Part shown: piece by piece, positions 19,983 to 30,804 of the stretch | How positions within the stretch are numbered: position 1 is the stretch's first letter | Layout: each line of letters starts with the position of its first letter | Assembly (NCBI GenBank): GCA_032622095.1 | Contig: CP136066.1 | Coordinates: 50,116,380-50,180,379, forward strand | Length of the DNA: 64,000 bases | Source: Siphonodentalium dalli | Lineage: Eukaryota; Mollusca; Scaphopoda; Gadilida; Siphonodentaliidae | Direction of reading: 5' to 3' | Position numbers and translations under genes: made by a program | Notes under the pieces: generated by a model | Databases searched by the model: none | Seen by the model: only the letters and a program-made list of their open reading frames with translations | What the model was told of the DNA's origin: nothing

Positions 19983-20821
19983 TACTATAATCGTAGGACT
20001 CATGCGTTTCTGCTGAACTGAACTAGTGTCTATGCGTTTCTGCTGAGCTGCACTGACGTTTGATCGCAAAATAAAATTATAATCATTATCAAAGCACACG
20101 TTTGGATAACACCGCCATAAACTGTTTCATATTATGCGGTTGAGCTCATATCGTCAATAAATTTAGAGTTATAACTCATTAAACTAAGAATTACTGCTAA
20201 CGTATTTCTACCAATTGGGTAACTAGATTCAGGTTGAGCTGGAACTTGAGAAATTTTTAATTTCAACCAATTGAAATGCCGTTGGAATTGGAAAGGGTTA
20301 AGGTTGTGGGGCAACGCAAATGACGTCATCGAAAACAAGGCGCATCAAAGTGAGTCAAAAATCGTACACACAGTATACATGTCTCGCTTCGTCTCGGAAT
20401 CGTGATTTAAATTCATTCATTTTGACTGTTACTGTGTCCTAAGTTATTAAAAACTTGTGGAATGTGCTTAGGAAGGATTGTTTTTATATCTAATAAGTGG
20501 GATTTACCTCCCAAAAAGGTGAGTTTCAGGCCTGCATTTGTTGTCAATCTGTATTATCTGATTCTGACAGCGCTCGTCTGCAACTGTAATTCTAATTGGC
20601 AGAATTCGCGTGTTTGACTAAAAGTTTTCTGCACTCGATTCTCTCAAACTGCACAATAATCGGTCAAATTCTTTCAATAATTCTATCTAAACACATCTTA
20701 GCTATTATTCGAATCAGATCTCCCGTCGAGAAAGCGATATGTTGACCAAAATGACACTTGCGAAAGTTGTTTACATTTTGAGCGCACACTGCCTGCGGCA
20801 CAGTACACACTCAATTTTTAT

Positions 20822-21178
20822 CATGGAAACAAATCAATTTCTTCCATCTAAAAGATAATTACGTGCTGGACCCTGTCATTTTAGGAATATATAAGTATTC
20901 CACGCAGACATACCTCAGTCTCAGCTTAAAATTTTGAAAAATAACAGTTTTATCGACATAAATCGATTTGAATGGGAAAATCCCGTGTTAAAATTTATCA
21001 TCGAAAAAAAATAATTTCTCCCATCTAAAAACTAATTACGTGCTGTACCCTGTCATTTTAGGAATATATAAGTGTTCCACACAGACACACCAAGTTTCAG
21101 CTTAAAATTTTGAAAAATAAGAATTTTATCAACATAAATCAATTTTAATGGCAGATCCCATGTTAAATACATTTTAGG
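20822..21178. repeat. Two-copy ~180-base tandem repeat
   Basis: Two units share CCATCTAAAA, AATTACGTGCTG, CCCTGTCATTTTAGGAATAT, CAGCTTAAAATTTTGAAAAA and ATCGACATAAATC words, in the same order and orientation. Confidence 0.8.
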
Positions 21179-21239
21179 GCCCTGCGAATGTTTTCTGAGA
21201 TGTTCCATATTGGCCACCAGAGTCCATATTTGACAGGTT

Positions 21240-22060
21240 CTACCTGATAATTGTGCGACAGTACAGTCGCGTTACTTTATATGTCAACATTGGTCATTAT
21301 CACCCGACAAATTTATTTCGGTCTATCGTATCAACCGCCTGACTAAGTGTCAACATTGGTCTTTATCGCTCCACTAATTTTTATCGTCTCATCGGTATGA
21401 ATTCCATATCCAATTATCCACATATAACCAACCGAACCTCTAGTCCCGGTCCAATTTTTTTTTTCATCGCTATAGTCAAGTTACGTAATATTTTATCATG
21501 TGATACTTGTACTTATATGTCTATGGTATTACTATAGTATACGGTATACGTATATCAATTGCTATTCCTTTCTATATAATCCTGGTGCCATCTATAGAAA
21601 TAAAGATAATTTCAGACCCCCCCCCCCCCCCAATTTTATATCATTGCCGCAGTACAGTACAGTCGCGATGCATCACATGGCAACATTGATCGCTATCGCT
21701 TTACTAATTTATGTCAGTTCATCGTTCCCCTTTTTCACCGAGTCTATTTAACCAACCCAACATCTAATCCCGGCCTAAATTATTATTTTTATTTTCATCC
21801 GTATACCGTAGTTGTGTTACATATATATTTTTATCATTTGATTCCAATTTGCATTGTACCACTATAGAAGTCCATAAATGACTATTCTGGCACTATATAG
21901 AGATAACTAAGATTATGACACCCCCCCCCCATTTTATAGCCTTGTTGCAACAGTAGAGTTGAGATGCATGATATGTCAACATTGGTCGTTATCGCTCTAC
22001 AAATTTATATCGGTTCAACCCTTAGTTCCCTGTATCGCCCACTCCTCCCTCAATTTATTT
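21240..22060. repeat. Degenerate tandem units with C-tracts
   Basis: Four diverged units carry a GTCAACATTGGTC...ATCGCTCTACAAATTTATATCGG-like core (about 21280, 21350, 21690, 21980). C-tracts lie at 21617-21630 and 21921-21930. Confidence 0.65.
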
Positions 22061-22284
22061 TTTCATTTGTATTATAGTCTCGTTACGTACATATTTTATC
22101 TCTTGTAACTTTTGCTTCAACATGCCGAGTTCTGCTGCAGACGATACAAAACTGACAACATTTCGAAATGTAAGCAGGCTTCAAACTCATCTTATCCAAG
22201 AAACTTGTGTATAAGGTGTACTCGCATTTGTTGCGTTAAAAACCAAAGGTTCCAAGTCAAGGTCCAAAATCCCCAACACACTGA

Positions 22285-22590
22285 TGTGAGGTTTAATGAT
22301 AACTCACATCTACATAACCTAACCAATATAAGGATGTGAGGTGTAATGATAACTCCATCCACATACAGTAATGTCCAAAGTAATTGACCACTTAACCACA
22401 GCAGAATTATGGGTAATTTTTCAGGATTTCAAATCCTGAAAAATTACCAATAATTCTGCTGTGGTTAAGTGGTCAATTACTTTGGGCATTACTGTAACCA
22501 ATATAAGGATGTGAGGTTTAATGATAACTCTATCCACATAATCAATATACGGGTGTGATGTTTAATGATGACGCCATCCACATAACTAAT
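22285..22590. repeat. ~46-base minisatellite, split by a MITE
   Basis: Units carry GATGTGAGGTTTAATGATAAC followed by a CATCCACATAA word, about five copies. The array is interrupted exactly by the palindromic MITE at 22366-22495. Confidence 0.8.
22366..22495. mobile_element. 130-base palindromic MITE, TA target duplication
   Basis: The ends are CAGTAATG and CATTACTG. Almost the whole element folds on itself around TTTCAGGATTTCAAATCCTGAAA. TA flanks both sides (22364-22365 and 22496-22497), as for Tc1/mariner-type elements. It is related to the element at 43996. Confidence 0.9.
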
Positions 22591-22924
22591 AACTATGTGT
22601 GAAAATTAAATAAAAAAATTAAATTCCACGATGGCGTCCAATATGGACTATCTAATTCTGCTCCAAAAACATGTATATTCAATATATGGATGTTTATTGG
22701 ATGGGGGGGACCGATTATTTCAATGATATTTTAATTCACTGTGATCCAAAACCCGACCTACGGGAGCGCGCTTCACGCACGACTATCTTAAGCTTGTGTG
22801 CATATTTAATAAGCCAACAATTGGAATCCCAACAGAGAAGACTGGCGTAGGTCCCTTGCGCATAGACATCGTTGATGATCTCTATGGGAAACCAACTTGA
22901 CATTTAATAGACAATTTCGATGAA
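22591..22924. other. Unassigned segment
   Basis: Nothing recognisable. Confidence 0.5.
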
Positions 22925-23430
22925 CTGCAATAACTTAAGGAATCTCTAATTGAGCTCAAGCCCAATAAGAATATTCCTTCAGTTATTGTGCTTAATGCAG
23001 TTAGAGATACCTTATTGCCCTTAAGCACAATGTGATATTCCTGTGCAATAAGGAATATTCTTATTGCGCTTAAGTGTAATAAGACATTCCTTATTACACG
23101 TAAGCGAAATTACATCAATATTGCACTTAAGCGCAATTAATACCTCTCTCATTAGATCACCCTTGTGCAAATAGTAGAATAATCCTATATTTGTTCCACC
23201 CATTGTACCATGGAGATGGACTACACCACCTGAATTATATGGAGTTTATGTTCTATATATAATATATCCCTTATTAAGAGATTCCTTATTGGGTTTTATT
23301 ATATAAGCGCAATTTGTAAATTCCATTATTGCGCTTTAAAAGCACAGTTAAATATATCCTTATTTAGCTTAATCACAATAGAGATTCCCTTATTGTGCTT
23401 AAGCGCAATTAGCTCTTCTTGCGATTAATT
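22925..23430. repeat. Array of TTAAGCGCAAT-type words in both orientations
   Basis: CTTAAGCGCAAT and its complement ATTGCGCTTAAG (with variants), alternating with AAGGAATATT-like words, recur about every 25-45 bases on both strands. The array resembles a heavily diverged palindromic minisatellite. Confidence 0.6.
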
Positions 23431-23751
23431 AAAAAAAATGTTCTAATTGTATTGTAACTATTGTTTTGTCCTTTAATATTTCCCATACATCATGTACACA
23501 TATATTATGCTAGCATGGTACTATTATTACTAATACCACTCGTAGTAGATAATACCACCTTACTGTCAATATCCTATCATGGTTAGTTTCAAATCATAAC
23601 GTTAATTGTTATTACTATGTGTGTACTGTACATGTACATCAGTCATCAATTAATAATATTTTGCTATTTTGCATGCGAAGTGGAAGACCCTCCAATAGCT
23701 TATCAATACCACTCGGGACAGTGGGTGTTTTTCCTCAATTAGTTGAATTTC
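23431..23751. other. Right end of the 3.8-kb insertion
   Basis: AT-rich, with no gene. It ends in TTGAATTTC before copy B resumes at TTGTTTATAGG. Confidence 0.5.
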
Positions 23752-24261
23752 TTGTTTATAGGACCAACTTTCGGAACAAAAATACTATTTCGGAACGGAC
23801 TTAGTAAACATTTTCCAAACAAATGATTCTTTCTGTGTTATCAAGCTAGTACGATAAGTCAAATATACTTACGCTCAAATGACAGTCAATATGACATGTT
23901 TACATGGCTCCACATGTCAACATCACTTTAATAACAGGACCCGTTAACCAACAAACCATTTAACTTGTGTATAATTGATTGTTTACCTATATATGGGATG
24001 GCCCACGTTTTATATCTGCCATCACGATTACAAATTGTATGCATGGGAACTTTGAACATAATCCCAGCCGATGTACCCTATATACATAACTGCTATATAC
24101 TCTATATAAAGAGCGTTTACCACATCATATGTATAGGTTTGTAATTTAATTATTTACTGACAACAGCCCAATATATCATGACAAATATACAATAGACAAG
24201 TTGTCGTATGATATATAGATACTTACTACATGTATAGCCAAAGCTACTGCATTACATAAAG
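23752..24261. repeat. Copy B, second segment
   Basis: Matches 16665-17175 and ends at the ATAAAG core where the Ngaro element starts. Confidence 0.88.
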
Positions 24262-24418
24262 TTGCAATTAAATGTCAAGTTTGGTTGCTTTTATGCGGCA
24301 GGTCCCAAGGCAGTCTTATTAGTGACCTTGTCTTTAGTTCCGGGGGCGGAGGTAAACCGGAAGTAAGAGCGTAGTTTAGTTTCATCCGCCATTTAATAGA
24401 GTCAGAAATAATTTTTCC
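24262..24418 (+). repeat. Ngaro split direct repeat A1
   Basis: Starts TTGCAATTAAATGTCAAG and ends AATAATTTTTCC. It is near-identical to A2 at 30951-31107, with only a few substitutions (for example GGTCCCAAGG versus GGCCCCAGGG). It probably contains the promoter. Confidence 0.93.
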
Positions 24419-24495
24419 TTTGTCATTATCGTGTTGTTCGTTAATTTTCACGTACGTACTTATACCTTCACATTATTGTTAACGCATGTTGAGTT

Positions 24496-25143
24496 ATGGC
24501 GACTCGAATTTTGATCGTGGGCCATTCCTTTATCGCTCGATTCGGCTCGCATTTATACAATCGGAATTTGTTGTCGATTCGACGAGAGTGGCCGCCGATG
24601 GTGAACTTTGCCCCGTACTTGCGAGTGTCGGATTTGAATGTGGACATTCGTTTCGTGGGTCAGGGAGGTGCGGATGTTCGAAAAACTCACGTACTAGCAT
24701 CTGATGCTATTGACGTATTTCAGCCCAGTTGTGTTGTGGTGCAATGTGGTGGGAATGATTTGTCCACCACAGGACCGGGTCAGCTGTTGTTCCAGCTTCG
24801 CCAGCTGGGTTTGGCTCTTCTGTCAAATGCGTCGGTCGACACAGTCATTATTTGCAGCTTGTTTCACAGGACAACGGTGGGGTTTCATGCCAAGCATAAT
24901 CCATTCGACCTCACTGTACCTGTCTACAATGCATGTGTGGACATTGTTAATAACAATTTACATCAGGCTCTGATGTCTGACACGGGTTTATGTCATTGGG
25001 AGCACACTCGGTTGCCTGGAGTGGTGGAGAATTTTCTGGACGATGGCATTCATTTAAATGAGGCTGGCATGGAGCGGTATCATAGCAACATTCGTGGACT
25101 CATCATCCATTATATACATACTTTGAGAGTTGCACATTCTTAA
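24496..25143 (+). CDS. SGNH-fold hydrolase-like ORF of the Ngaro element
   Basis: An intact 215-codon frame. Block I is GHSFIARFG with the nucleophile Ser, preceded by the strand RILIV. The third block is VVVQCGGNDLS with the GxND signature. The C-terminal block is DDGIHLNEAGMERY, which supplies the catalytic Asp and His. All four SGNH residues are thus visible. SGNH/esterase-like ORFs are known passengers of some Ngaro elements and of CR1-type LINEs, where their role is unclear; lipid or ester hydrolysis affecting membranes or particles has been proposed. It lies 78 bases after repeat A1 and is the first ORF on the transcript. Full conservation of the active site in an otherwise slightly damaged element suggests selection on it. 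Confidence 0.85.
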   Translation: MATRILIVGHSFIARFGSHLYNRNLLSIRREWPPMVNFAPYLRVSDLNVDIRFVGQGGADVRKTHVLASDAIDVFQPSCVVVQCGGNDLSTTGPGQLLFQLRQLGLALLSNASVDTVIICSLFHRTTVGFHAKHNPFDLTVPVYNACVDIVNNNLHQALMSDTGLCHWEHTRLPGVVENFLDDGIHLNEAGMERYHSNIRGLIIHYIHTLRVAHS

Positions 25144-26435
25144 TGCGCGTCACGATGGTTAGTATGAAATGGTGTTGTGTCGTTCAATATTGTTTATTTG
25201 TTGTCAATTTCTGGCCTGAATGTTTTTGTGGTGTAATTGTCAGTACAAGTTATGTCTGGGCATGGGGCGCTTGTGCTCGGTTCATGAGGAACCTAATATA
25301 TTGGTTTGCCGTTTGGGGGGGGGGTTTCTCTATATGTGTCTCATGCACCTGTTGTTGATGGTGTCTAGAGTTTTTACTCTAGTGAGTTTAGTTTTGTTTT
25401 TATTTGTGTTTTTGTTTTCCTTCTTATTTGTTTATCCCAATGCATTATTAGTCATTGGTCTGGTTATATATTTGTTATGACTTGCCCTTAGTAGGGGTGT
25501 GATCCCATCCCGGAGTTTTTCTATCCATTATAATATACATCCATGTATTCGACTCGTTGTTGCACTCCATTTGCCAATTTAATTTACCGGTATACCTCGC
25601 ACAATTGCAACATGTACGGTCCACATTGACCTTTTACTTTCTTTGAAGTACATGCAAGGTACCTACTGGCGTGGCATATCGTATAATTTTCCCATACGTT
25701 TTTTGTTTTTGTTTTTTGACACTATAAATTGGCTACATGCCTCGTATTTACATATGGATCACACATGTGGAGTTGGGGTTGTTATTTCGGTTTGGGATTA
25801 TCACCCTTACTTGTGAAGTTACCCTCCTTGTGCTGGTTCGCCATTTTGGGGGTATGACAATTTAATTTTTGGCATTTCAGTATATGATTAATTAACCCTT
25901 AGGGGCTTTACAGGTTATTTTGGTGCATGTCCAGTAAATAATTACATATACCCTTGGCTTACTGGTTTTTGGAGGGTTCCAGGATAACAAATTTCCTGGA
26001 CTTTCGGGTCTAGGTCACATTTCGTGTCCTAGTTGTTTAATTTTTGGTATGATTGATTACTATAACTTTCATTTCAGGTCACTAGGGTCATGTTTATGCT
26101 TGATCCCTAGACAGTTTTCCTTTTTGTTTTTACCTAATTATAACATTGTTTTCAGCGCCGGGGTTTTTTTTCAGTGGTATGTTTGGCTGAATTGTTTACA
26201 CGTGTTGTTGGCTTTCACTGGGACCACTTTATTTGATTATGTTGTTGTTCTGTTACTCACTTGCATAATTTTCTGGAGGTTGTGGTAACAGGTATCTGCA
26301 GCGGGATTTAGGTTCCATTGTTTTCAGGTACTAATCATCTTGTACACTTGTATTATAAATCTCACCTCAGATGCAAACAGCATTTTTTACGTGGTGTACA
26401 TATTTTTGTCCTCTGTTTTCATTTTTATTTGCAGC
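25144..26435 (+). other. Leader between hydrolase and Gag
   Basis: 1.3 kb of T/G-rich sequence with many short hydrophobic frames of no recognisable family. It ends in a polypyrimidine tract and TTTATTTGCAG directly before the Gag ATG, which looks like a 3' splice site. Several GT-containing candidate donors exist, but I cannot choose between them. Confidence 0.5.
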
Positions 26436-28178
26436 ATGCCACGTGGACGGCCTCGCAAACGGGCACCCCCCTCAAGTTGTGCTTCGGCAGTCAGCCATCG
26501 GTCACGGTCCAGGGCATCACCAGTTAGTGCAGGTCAACGGTGCACTCGCAGTCAATCAACTCGGGTTAGACGCACTCGGAGTAATGCTTCACAAATTTCG
26601 GTGGCCGACATTCAAATCGTCGGGACGTCCACTCCAATAGTGTCTTCAGGGGTTGCTCGCACTGTACTAACATCAGTCTCATCACCGTCTTACTTCGGGA
26701 ACTGTTCCGTGTTTTCGCAATCAGCTCCGTACACAGGATTTCAGTCAGCAATGCCGATCACCACTTGTGCTAGTCACTGTTTTGGCACCACCTTAGCCAC
26801 TACTTTGTCGGCTAATCCATCGATGATGAGTTATTCAACTGTTCAAGGATTTGGACAGTCCCCAGGGACAAACTTTTCCCATCAGCAGCCAAATTTGCTG
26901 GGTCAGTCTGTGCTCTTACCCAATTCACAACTTTTTCAACAACCAGGACAATCTATGACTTCGCCAAATTTGCTTGGTTCATCGGGGGTCTTACCCCCCA
27001 ATCAACAAACTTTTCAACAACCAGGACAATCTATGCCTTACGTGTTGATGACTCCAGTGTCGCAACCAGATATGACTATGCGTCATGTGGTGATGGATCC
27101 AGTGCCGCAACCAGATATGACTATGCGCCATGTGTTGATGGATCCAGTGCCGCAACCAGATCTGACTTTCTCGCAGCCTCGTCCGGTCTCAGTGCAGCCT
27201 GCTTCAGTATCTCCGCAGGTCGCGGTGGGACATTCTCAAATGTTTGATGCTCATGGCAATAGTGTCCGTCCGTCCGTACTTACTACATCAGGTGGTGATG
27301 TGTCTGGCGTTAGTCAGTCAGATTCGTTGGGTGTGTTAGGTACGACCAATGCACCATCTATGGGTTTTACGTCATTGGCCACACCCTTAGATGCAGAGGT
27401 TCCGGTGAGAATCAAAAATAAGATATGGGCCCGGGAGTATATTGATTTGGCATCCCTATTACCTCAGATTATTCAGCAGGCGCAATCTTCTCCCGATACA
27501 GTCACTATGGAGTGGTCGACAACTGGGGGGCCACCAGCTTTTTCAGTGGTTCAGAAGAATATTAAGAATATTGGTTCTATGGATATGTGGCTAACCGCTT
27601 TTGAGGTTTTTATGTTCATTTATGGGCAACGTTTTCCACAAGAAATGCTGGGGCTCATTCAGTATCAATCTTACATCCGGCATTTGGGTTCCATTGGTTC
27701 TGATTGGGCTTTTTATGATATTCATTTCAGGAAGCTTAAGCAGTCCAATTTGACTTTAACTTGGTCCCATATCCACTGGGAGTTACACATGAAGGCCATT
27801 CCTGGGGGTCGATCCGTGTATCAAGGTCAGCCACGAGTATTCCGTCCATCCAATCCAAGGAGGTGTCCTGCACGGTCGCAGAATTTTAGCCAGGGATCTG
27901 GTTTTAATCCTAATGCTGGGATGGGCCACACATACCCAAAAGGGGTCTGTTTCACTTATCATTCAGGAAAATTTTGTCCGGGCACCCGTACATGCGGCTT
28001 TTCCCATATCTGTTTTCGGTGCCATATGGTGGGCCACCCGTTTGTTCAATGCTCCACTAGGAATAATGCCGACCAGCCTTTTCAGTCCCGTGGCCCCTCA
28101 AACCGGGGCCAGACACCCCGCGCCAATAATAGCCGACCAGGGAATCAAAACACCAATTCAGCCCCTAAGGCTAAGTGA
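26436..28178 (+). CDS. Ngaro Gag with AT-hook-like start, CCCH finger and CCHC knuckle
   Basis: 580 codons from the preferred ATG at 26436, which begins MPRGRPRKRAPP, an AT-hook-like motif. The frame is open 32 codons further upstream, but that stretch looks like leader. Residues about 100-330 are low-complexity Gln/Pro/Ser/Met with repeated units (LFQQPGQSM, MDPVPQPDMTMRHV). A structured region of about 130 residues follows (IKNKIWAREYIDLASLLPQ...). Near the C-terminus, 27948-28007 encodes C-x8-C-x5-C-x3-H, and 28011-28052 encodes C-x2-C-x4-H-x4-C (CFRCHMVGHPFVQC). A basic Asn/Arg/Gly tail ends the protein. It should bind the element RNA. Confidence 0.85.
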   Translation: MPRGRPRKRAPPSSCASAVSHRSRSRASPVSAGQRCTRSQSTRVRRTRSNASQISVADIQIVGTSTPIVSSGVARTVLTSVSSPSYFGNCSVFSQSAPYTGFQSAMPITTCASHCFGTTLATTLSANPSMMSYSTVQGFGQSPGTNFSHQQPNLLGQSVLLPNSQLFQQPGQSMTSPNLLGSSGVLPPNQQTFQQPGQSMPYVLMTPVSQPDMTMRHVVMDPVPQPDMTMRHVLMDPVPQPDLTFSQPRPVSVQPASVSPQVAVGHSQMFDAHGNSVRPSVLTTSGGDVSGVSQSDSLGVLGTTNAPSMGFTSLATPLDAEVPVRIKNKIWAREYIDLASLLPQIIQQAQSSPDTVTMEWSTTGGPPAFSVVQKNIKNIGSMDMWLTAFEVFMFIYGQRFPQEMLGLIQYQSYIRHLGSIGSDWAFYDIHFRKLKQSNLTLTWSHIHWELHMKAIPGGRSVYQGQPRVFRPSNPRRCPARSQNFSQGSGFNPNAGMGHTYPKGVCFTYHSGKFCPGTRTCGFSHICFRCHMVGHPFVQCSTRNNADQPFQSRGPSNRGQTPRANNSRPGNQNTNSAPKAK

Positions 28179-29702
28179 AGTGTTACAAGGGTATGACACA
28201 GAGCTTCATCAGTATTTGGATAATGGCTTCACTTTTGGTTTTCATATTGGTTCAGTTCACACACCCTCCACCTCAGAGCCAAATAATTTAAAATCTGCGT
28301 CAGAAATGCCAGAGGTAGTCGATTCTAAAATCCGCAAAGAGTGTGAGGCTGGGCGTCTTTTGGGGCCTTTTAGTTTAGAAACTATGCCTTTTGCGCAAGT
28401 TTGTCTTTCGCCTATTGGTGTAGTTCCCAAAAAAGTTAAGGGGCAATTTCGGATGATCATCACTTATCCTACCCAGAGGGATCCTCTGTTAATGATTCAA
28501 TTCCGCCGGAAAATTCAGCGGTTTATTATCAAACCATTGATGATGCCATTGCCATTATTTGCCGCTTGCCGCAGCCGGTGTTTATGGCAAAGTCTGATAT
28601 AGCTCAAGCTTACAGGGTTACGCCAATACATGTAGAAGATCAACACCTCTTAGGGTTCAAGTGGAGAGGTGTTTATTATATTGATCGGTGCCTACCAATG
28701 GGCTGTTCATCGTCATGTAAAATTTTTGAATCTTTCAGCACTGCTCTGCATTGGGCAGCGGTTAACAAATGTGGCATAACAGAAGTCGTGCATGTGGTCG
28801 ATGATTTTTTGATTTTGCACTCGTCAAAGGTTGAGTGTAATAAGCGGTTACAGAAATTTATTAACTTGTGTGAACATTTGGGCGTTCCAATTGCATTTGA
28901 CAAAACTTTTCCTCCCAGTACATGTATGACATTTTTGGGCATTGAGTTAGATTCTTGTGCTATGTCGGCTCGTCTGCCGGAGGACAAACTTGTTAAGTGT
29001 AGGGACTTGATTAGGGAATTTTTAGTATGCAAACGAGTTACTCTTAAGCAGTTGCAATCACTCGTTGGCCTACTGAATTTTGCCTGCTCAGTTATTAAAC
29101 CAGGTCGTGTTTTTCTTCGGAGGTTAATTAACCTTTCTATGCATTTAACTCGACCGCATCACCATATCCGCCTCACGAAGGAAGCTAAATCTGATCTTCA
29201 GATATGGCTTTCCTTTTTGGATCACTTCAATGGGAAATCAATGTTCTTGGAGCAACAGTGGCAAACTAATCCTAAGCTAGAGCTTTATACTGATGCTGCA
29301 GCCTCCACATGGTGTGCTGGCATTTTCAAGGAACTTTGGTTTGTCATTCCTTGGGAGTTCGATGCTACTATTTTTAATATTGCTATATTAGAGTTATATC
29401 CCATTGTGGTGGCATTATCCGTTTGGGGTTATTCTTTACGTAATAAGGCTGTCGTCTCTGTTATTAACTCGCAAACAACCAGGGATATCCACTTGCTGCA
29501 ACTTTTACGCAAACTTGTGCTTTTATGTTTACGCCATAATATTCATTTCAAGGCACGTCATGTGCCTGGGGTTCAGAATGGTTTAGCAGATAGTCTTTCT
29601 CGTTTGCAGGTCGACAAGTTCAGGAAACAGGCGCCTCACAGCAATTCAACCCCCGTCATGATACCACCGAACCTCCATCTCCACAGATTGCTCCAACATT
29701 AA
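28100..29702 (+). pseudogene. Ngaro reverse transcriptase-RNase H, one frameshift
   Basis: The N-terminal part (frame of 27913-28602) has NGFTFGF, then FAQVCLSPIGVVPKK. The frame is lost near 28455-28462, and the next frame carries SDIAQAYRVTPIHVED, the LPMGCSSSCKIFESFS region, the catalytic VVDDFLIL, and the thumb. RNase H follows, with LYTDAAAS, ILELYPIVVAL and HVPGVQNGLADSLSR. The expected TDN segment before VVSVINS appears to be deleted. The RT frame overlaps the Gag C-terminus in +1, so Pol is expected by frameshifting or a separate start. The exact start is uncertain. Confidence 0.88.
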
Positions 29703-30622
29703 ACTATTTGCTTGAACATGCATTAGCAGGCAGTAGTCGCACTACTTATGAAGCTGCAGTTGCAAAACTTACAGCTTTTTTGCAGCAATATCATATGTCA
29801 ACTTCACTACCCATCGCCCCTGATGTCTTAGCTTGGTTTGTTGCTTTTTTGTTTAACCAATCATATTCTTATAAGACAATTTCATCTACTTTGTCTGCAA
29901 TAGCATATGTTCACAAGATAAATAACTTACCTGATCCGACAACATCATTTCTGTTGAAGAAAATCTTGTGTGCAGTTCGTCGAGTCCGGCCTAGTGTAGA
30001 CATCCGGTTACCCATCAGCCTTTCAATTTTGCAGAACTTGATACAAATTTTACCTCAATGTTGTGATTCAGTCTATGAAATTTTACTTTTTCGGGCCATG
30101 TTTTCAGTTGCGTTCTACGCCTTGGCCAGGATTGGGGAATTGTGTCCAAGGAATAGTGCTGAACTGAATCGGGTCATTCAACTATCGGATGTTTCCATCC
30201 CAACCTGCATTGGTAATGTCACGATTACTTTTCGGTTTTTCAAGCATAATACGGGGGATGGTCCCCATTTTATAACTCTCCCTGTTACGACTCCGATACA
30301 GTTTTGCCCAGTGCGTCTTTTAAGCGCTTACCTTCAATTACGGGATCGATCACCAGGTCCACTATTCCTGACACAGGCGGCATTGCCAGTGACTAGGGCA
30401 ATTTTTAACACTAAATTACAACAATGCTTAACAGCTTTGGGTCTGAACTCAGCCCGATTTAAGGCCCATTCTTTTCGGATTGGTGGGTGTACGTGGGCTG
30501 CAGATCAAGGATTTTCCGATGCTCAGATTCGGTCAATGGGGCGCTGGAAGTCTGACGCCTTTAAGGCTTATATAAGGAGTCCTGCATTGTCTGTAGGGTC
30601 GGCGGGGGTTTTACCCTTCTAA
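29640..30622 (+). CDS. Ngaro tyrosine recombinase
   Basis: Integrates the cDNA in place of an rve integrase. The frame overlaps the RT-RNase H end and is open through a Pro-rich linker before LLEHALAGSSRTTYEAAVAKL at about 29708. The N-terminal SAM-like domain (AFLQQYH...) is followed by the catalytic residues: Arg in ALARIGELC, the His and Arg of AHSFRIGG, the Trp of MGRWKSDAF, and the nucleophile Tyr in FKAYIR. The C-terminal STOP follows SVGSAGVLPF. All catalytic residues are present and the frame is intact. The start is uncertain; no ATG is near 29708, so expression from the upstream frame is likely. Confidence 0.9.
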
Positions 30623-30804
30623 TTTTTTTTCCAGACAGCAGGGGCTGACTGGTGGGGTCTAGACTGTAGGTACTGTCTAGATCCCATTTTTTGGGTAGAG
30701 CTTCCGCCTCCCCTCAATTTTTGTTGTTGCTCTCCCTCCGATTCGTAGTTAGTGTTGTGGGCGTGATTTTGTGGGTTTCGGCTTCGAAACCCACAATATC
30801 GGTG
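30623..30804 (+). other. Ngaro 3' untranslated segment
   Basis: Contains a short inverted pair, GGGTCTAGACTGTAGG / CTGTCTAGATCCC (30655-30687), and GTGGGTTTCGGCTTCGAAACCCAC (30771-30794), an almost perfect 12-bp hairpin just before repeat B1. Confidence 0.7.

Larger units (their letters stand above)
19941..23751. mobile_element. Unidentified 3.8-kb insertion in copy B
   Basis: Defined by comparison with the uninterrupted copy A (AAATATTTGTTTATAGG at 16658-16674). The left end has a T-run and a strong GC hairpin (19945-19982). The right end carries another CAGTGGGTG at 23719-23727. No transposase, RT or helicase frame is visible. The interior is a series of short tandem arrays. It could be a non-autonomous Helitron-like or other element; I cannot classify it. 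Confidence 0.6.

Noticed and set aside
22285-23430. CRISPR-like array
   Set aside because: Repeats are degenerate, in both orientations and without unique spacers; the context is a eukaryotic mobile-element region.
25143-26288. Hydrophobic frames in the Ngaro leader as an envelope-like gene
   Set aside because: Short, overlapping in several frames, and explained by T/G-rich composition; no signal peptide-ectodomain layout.
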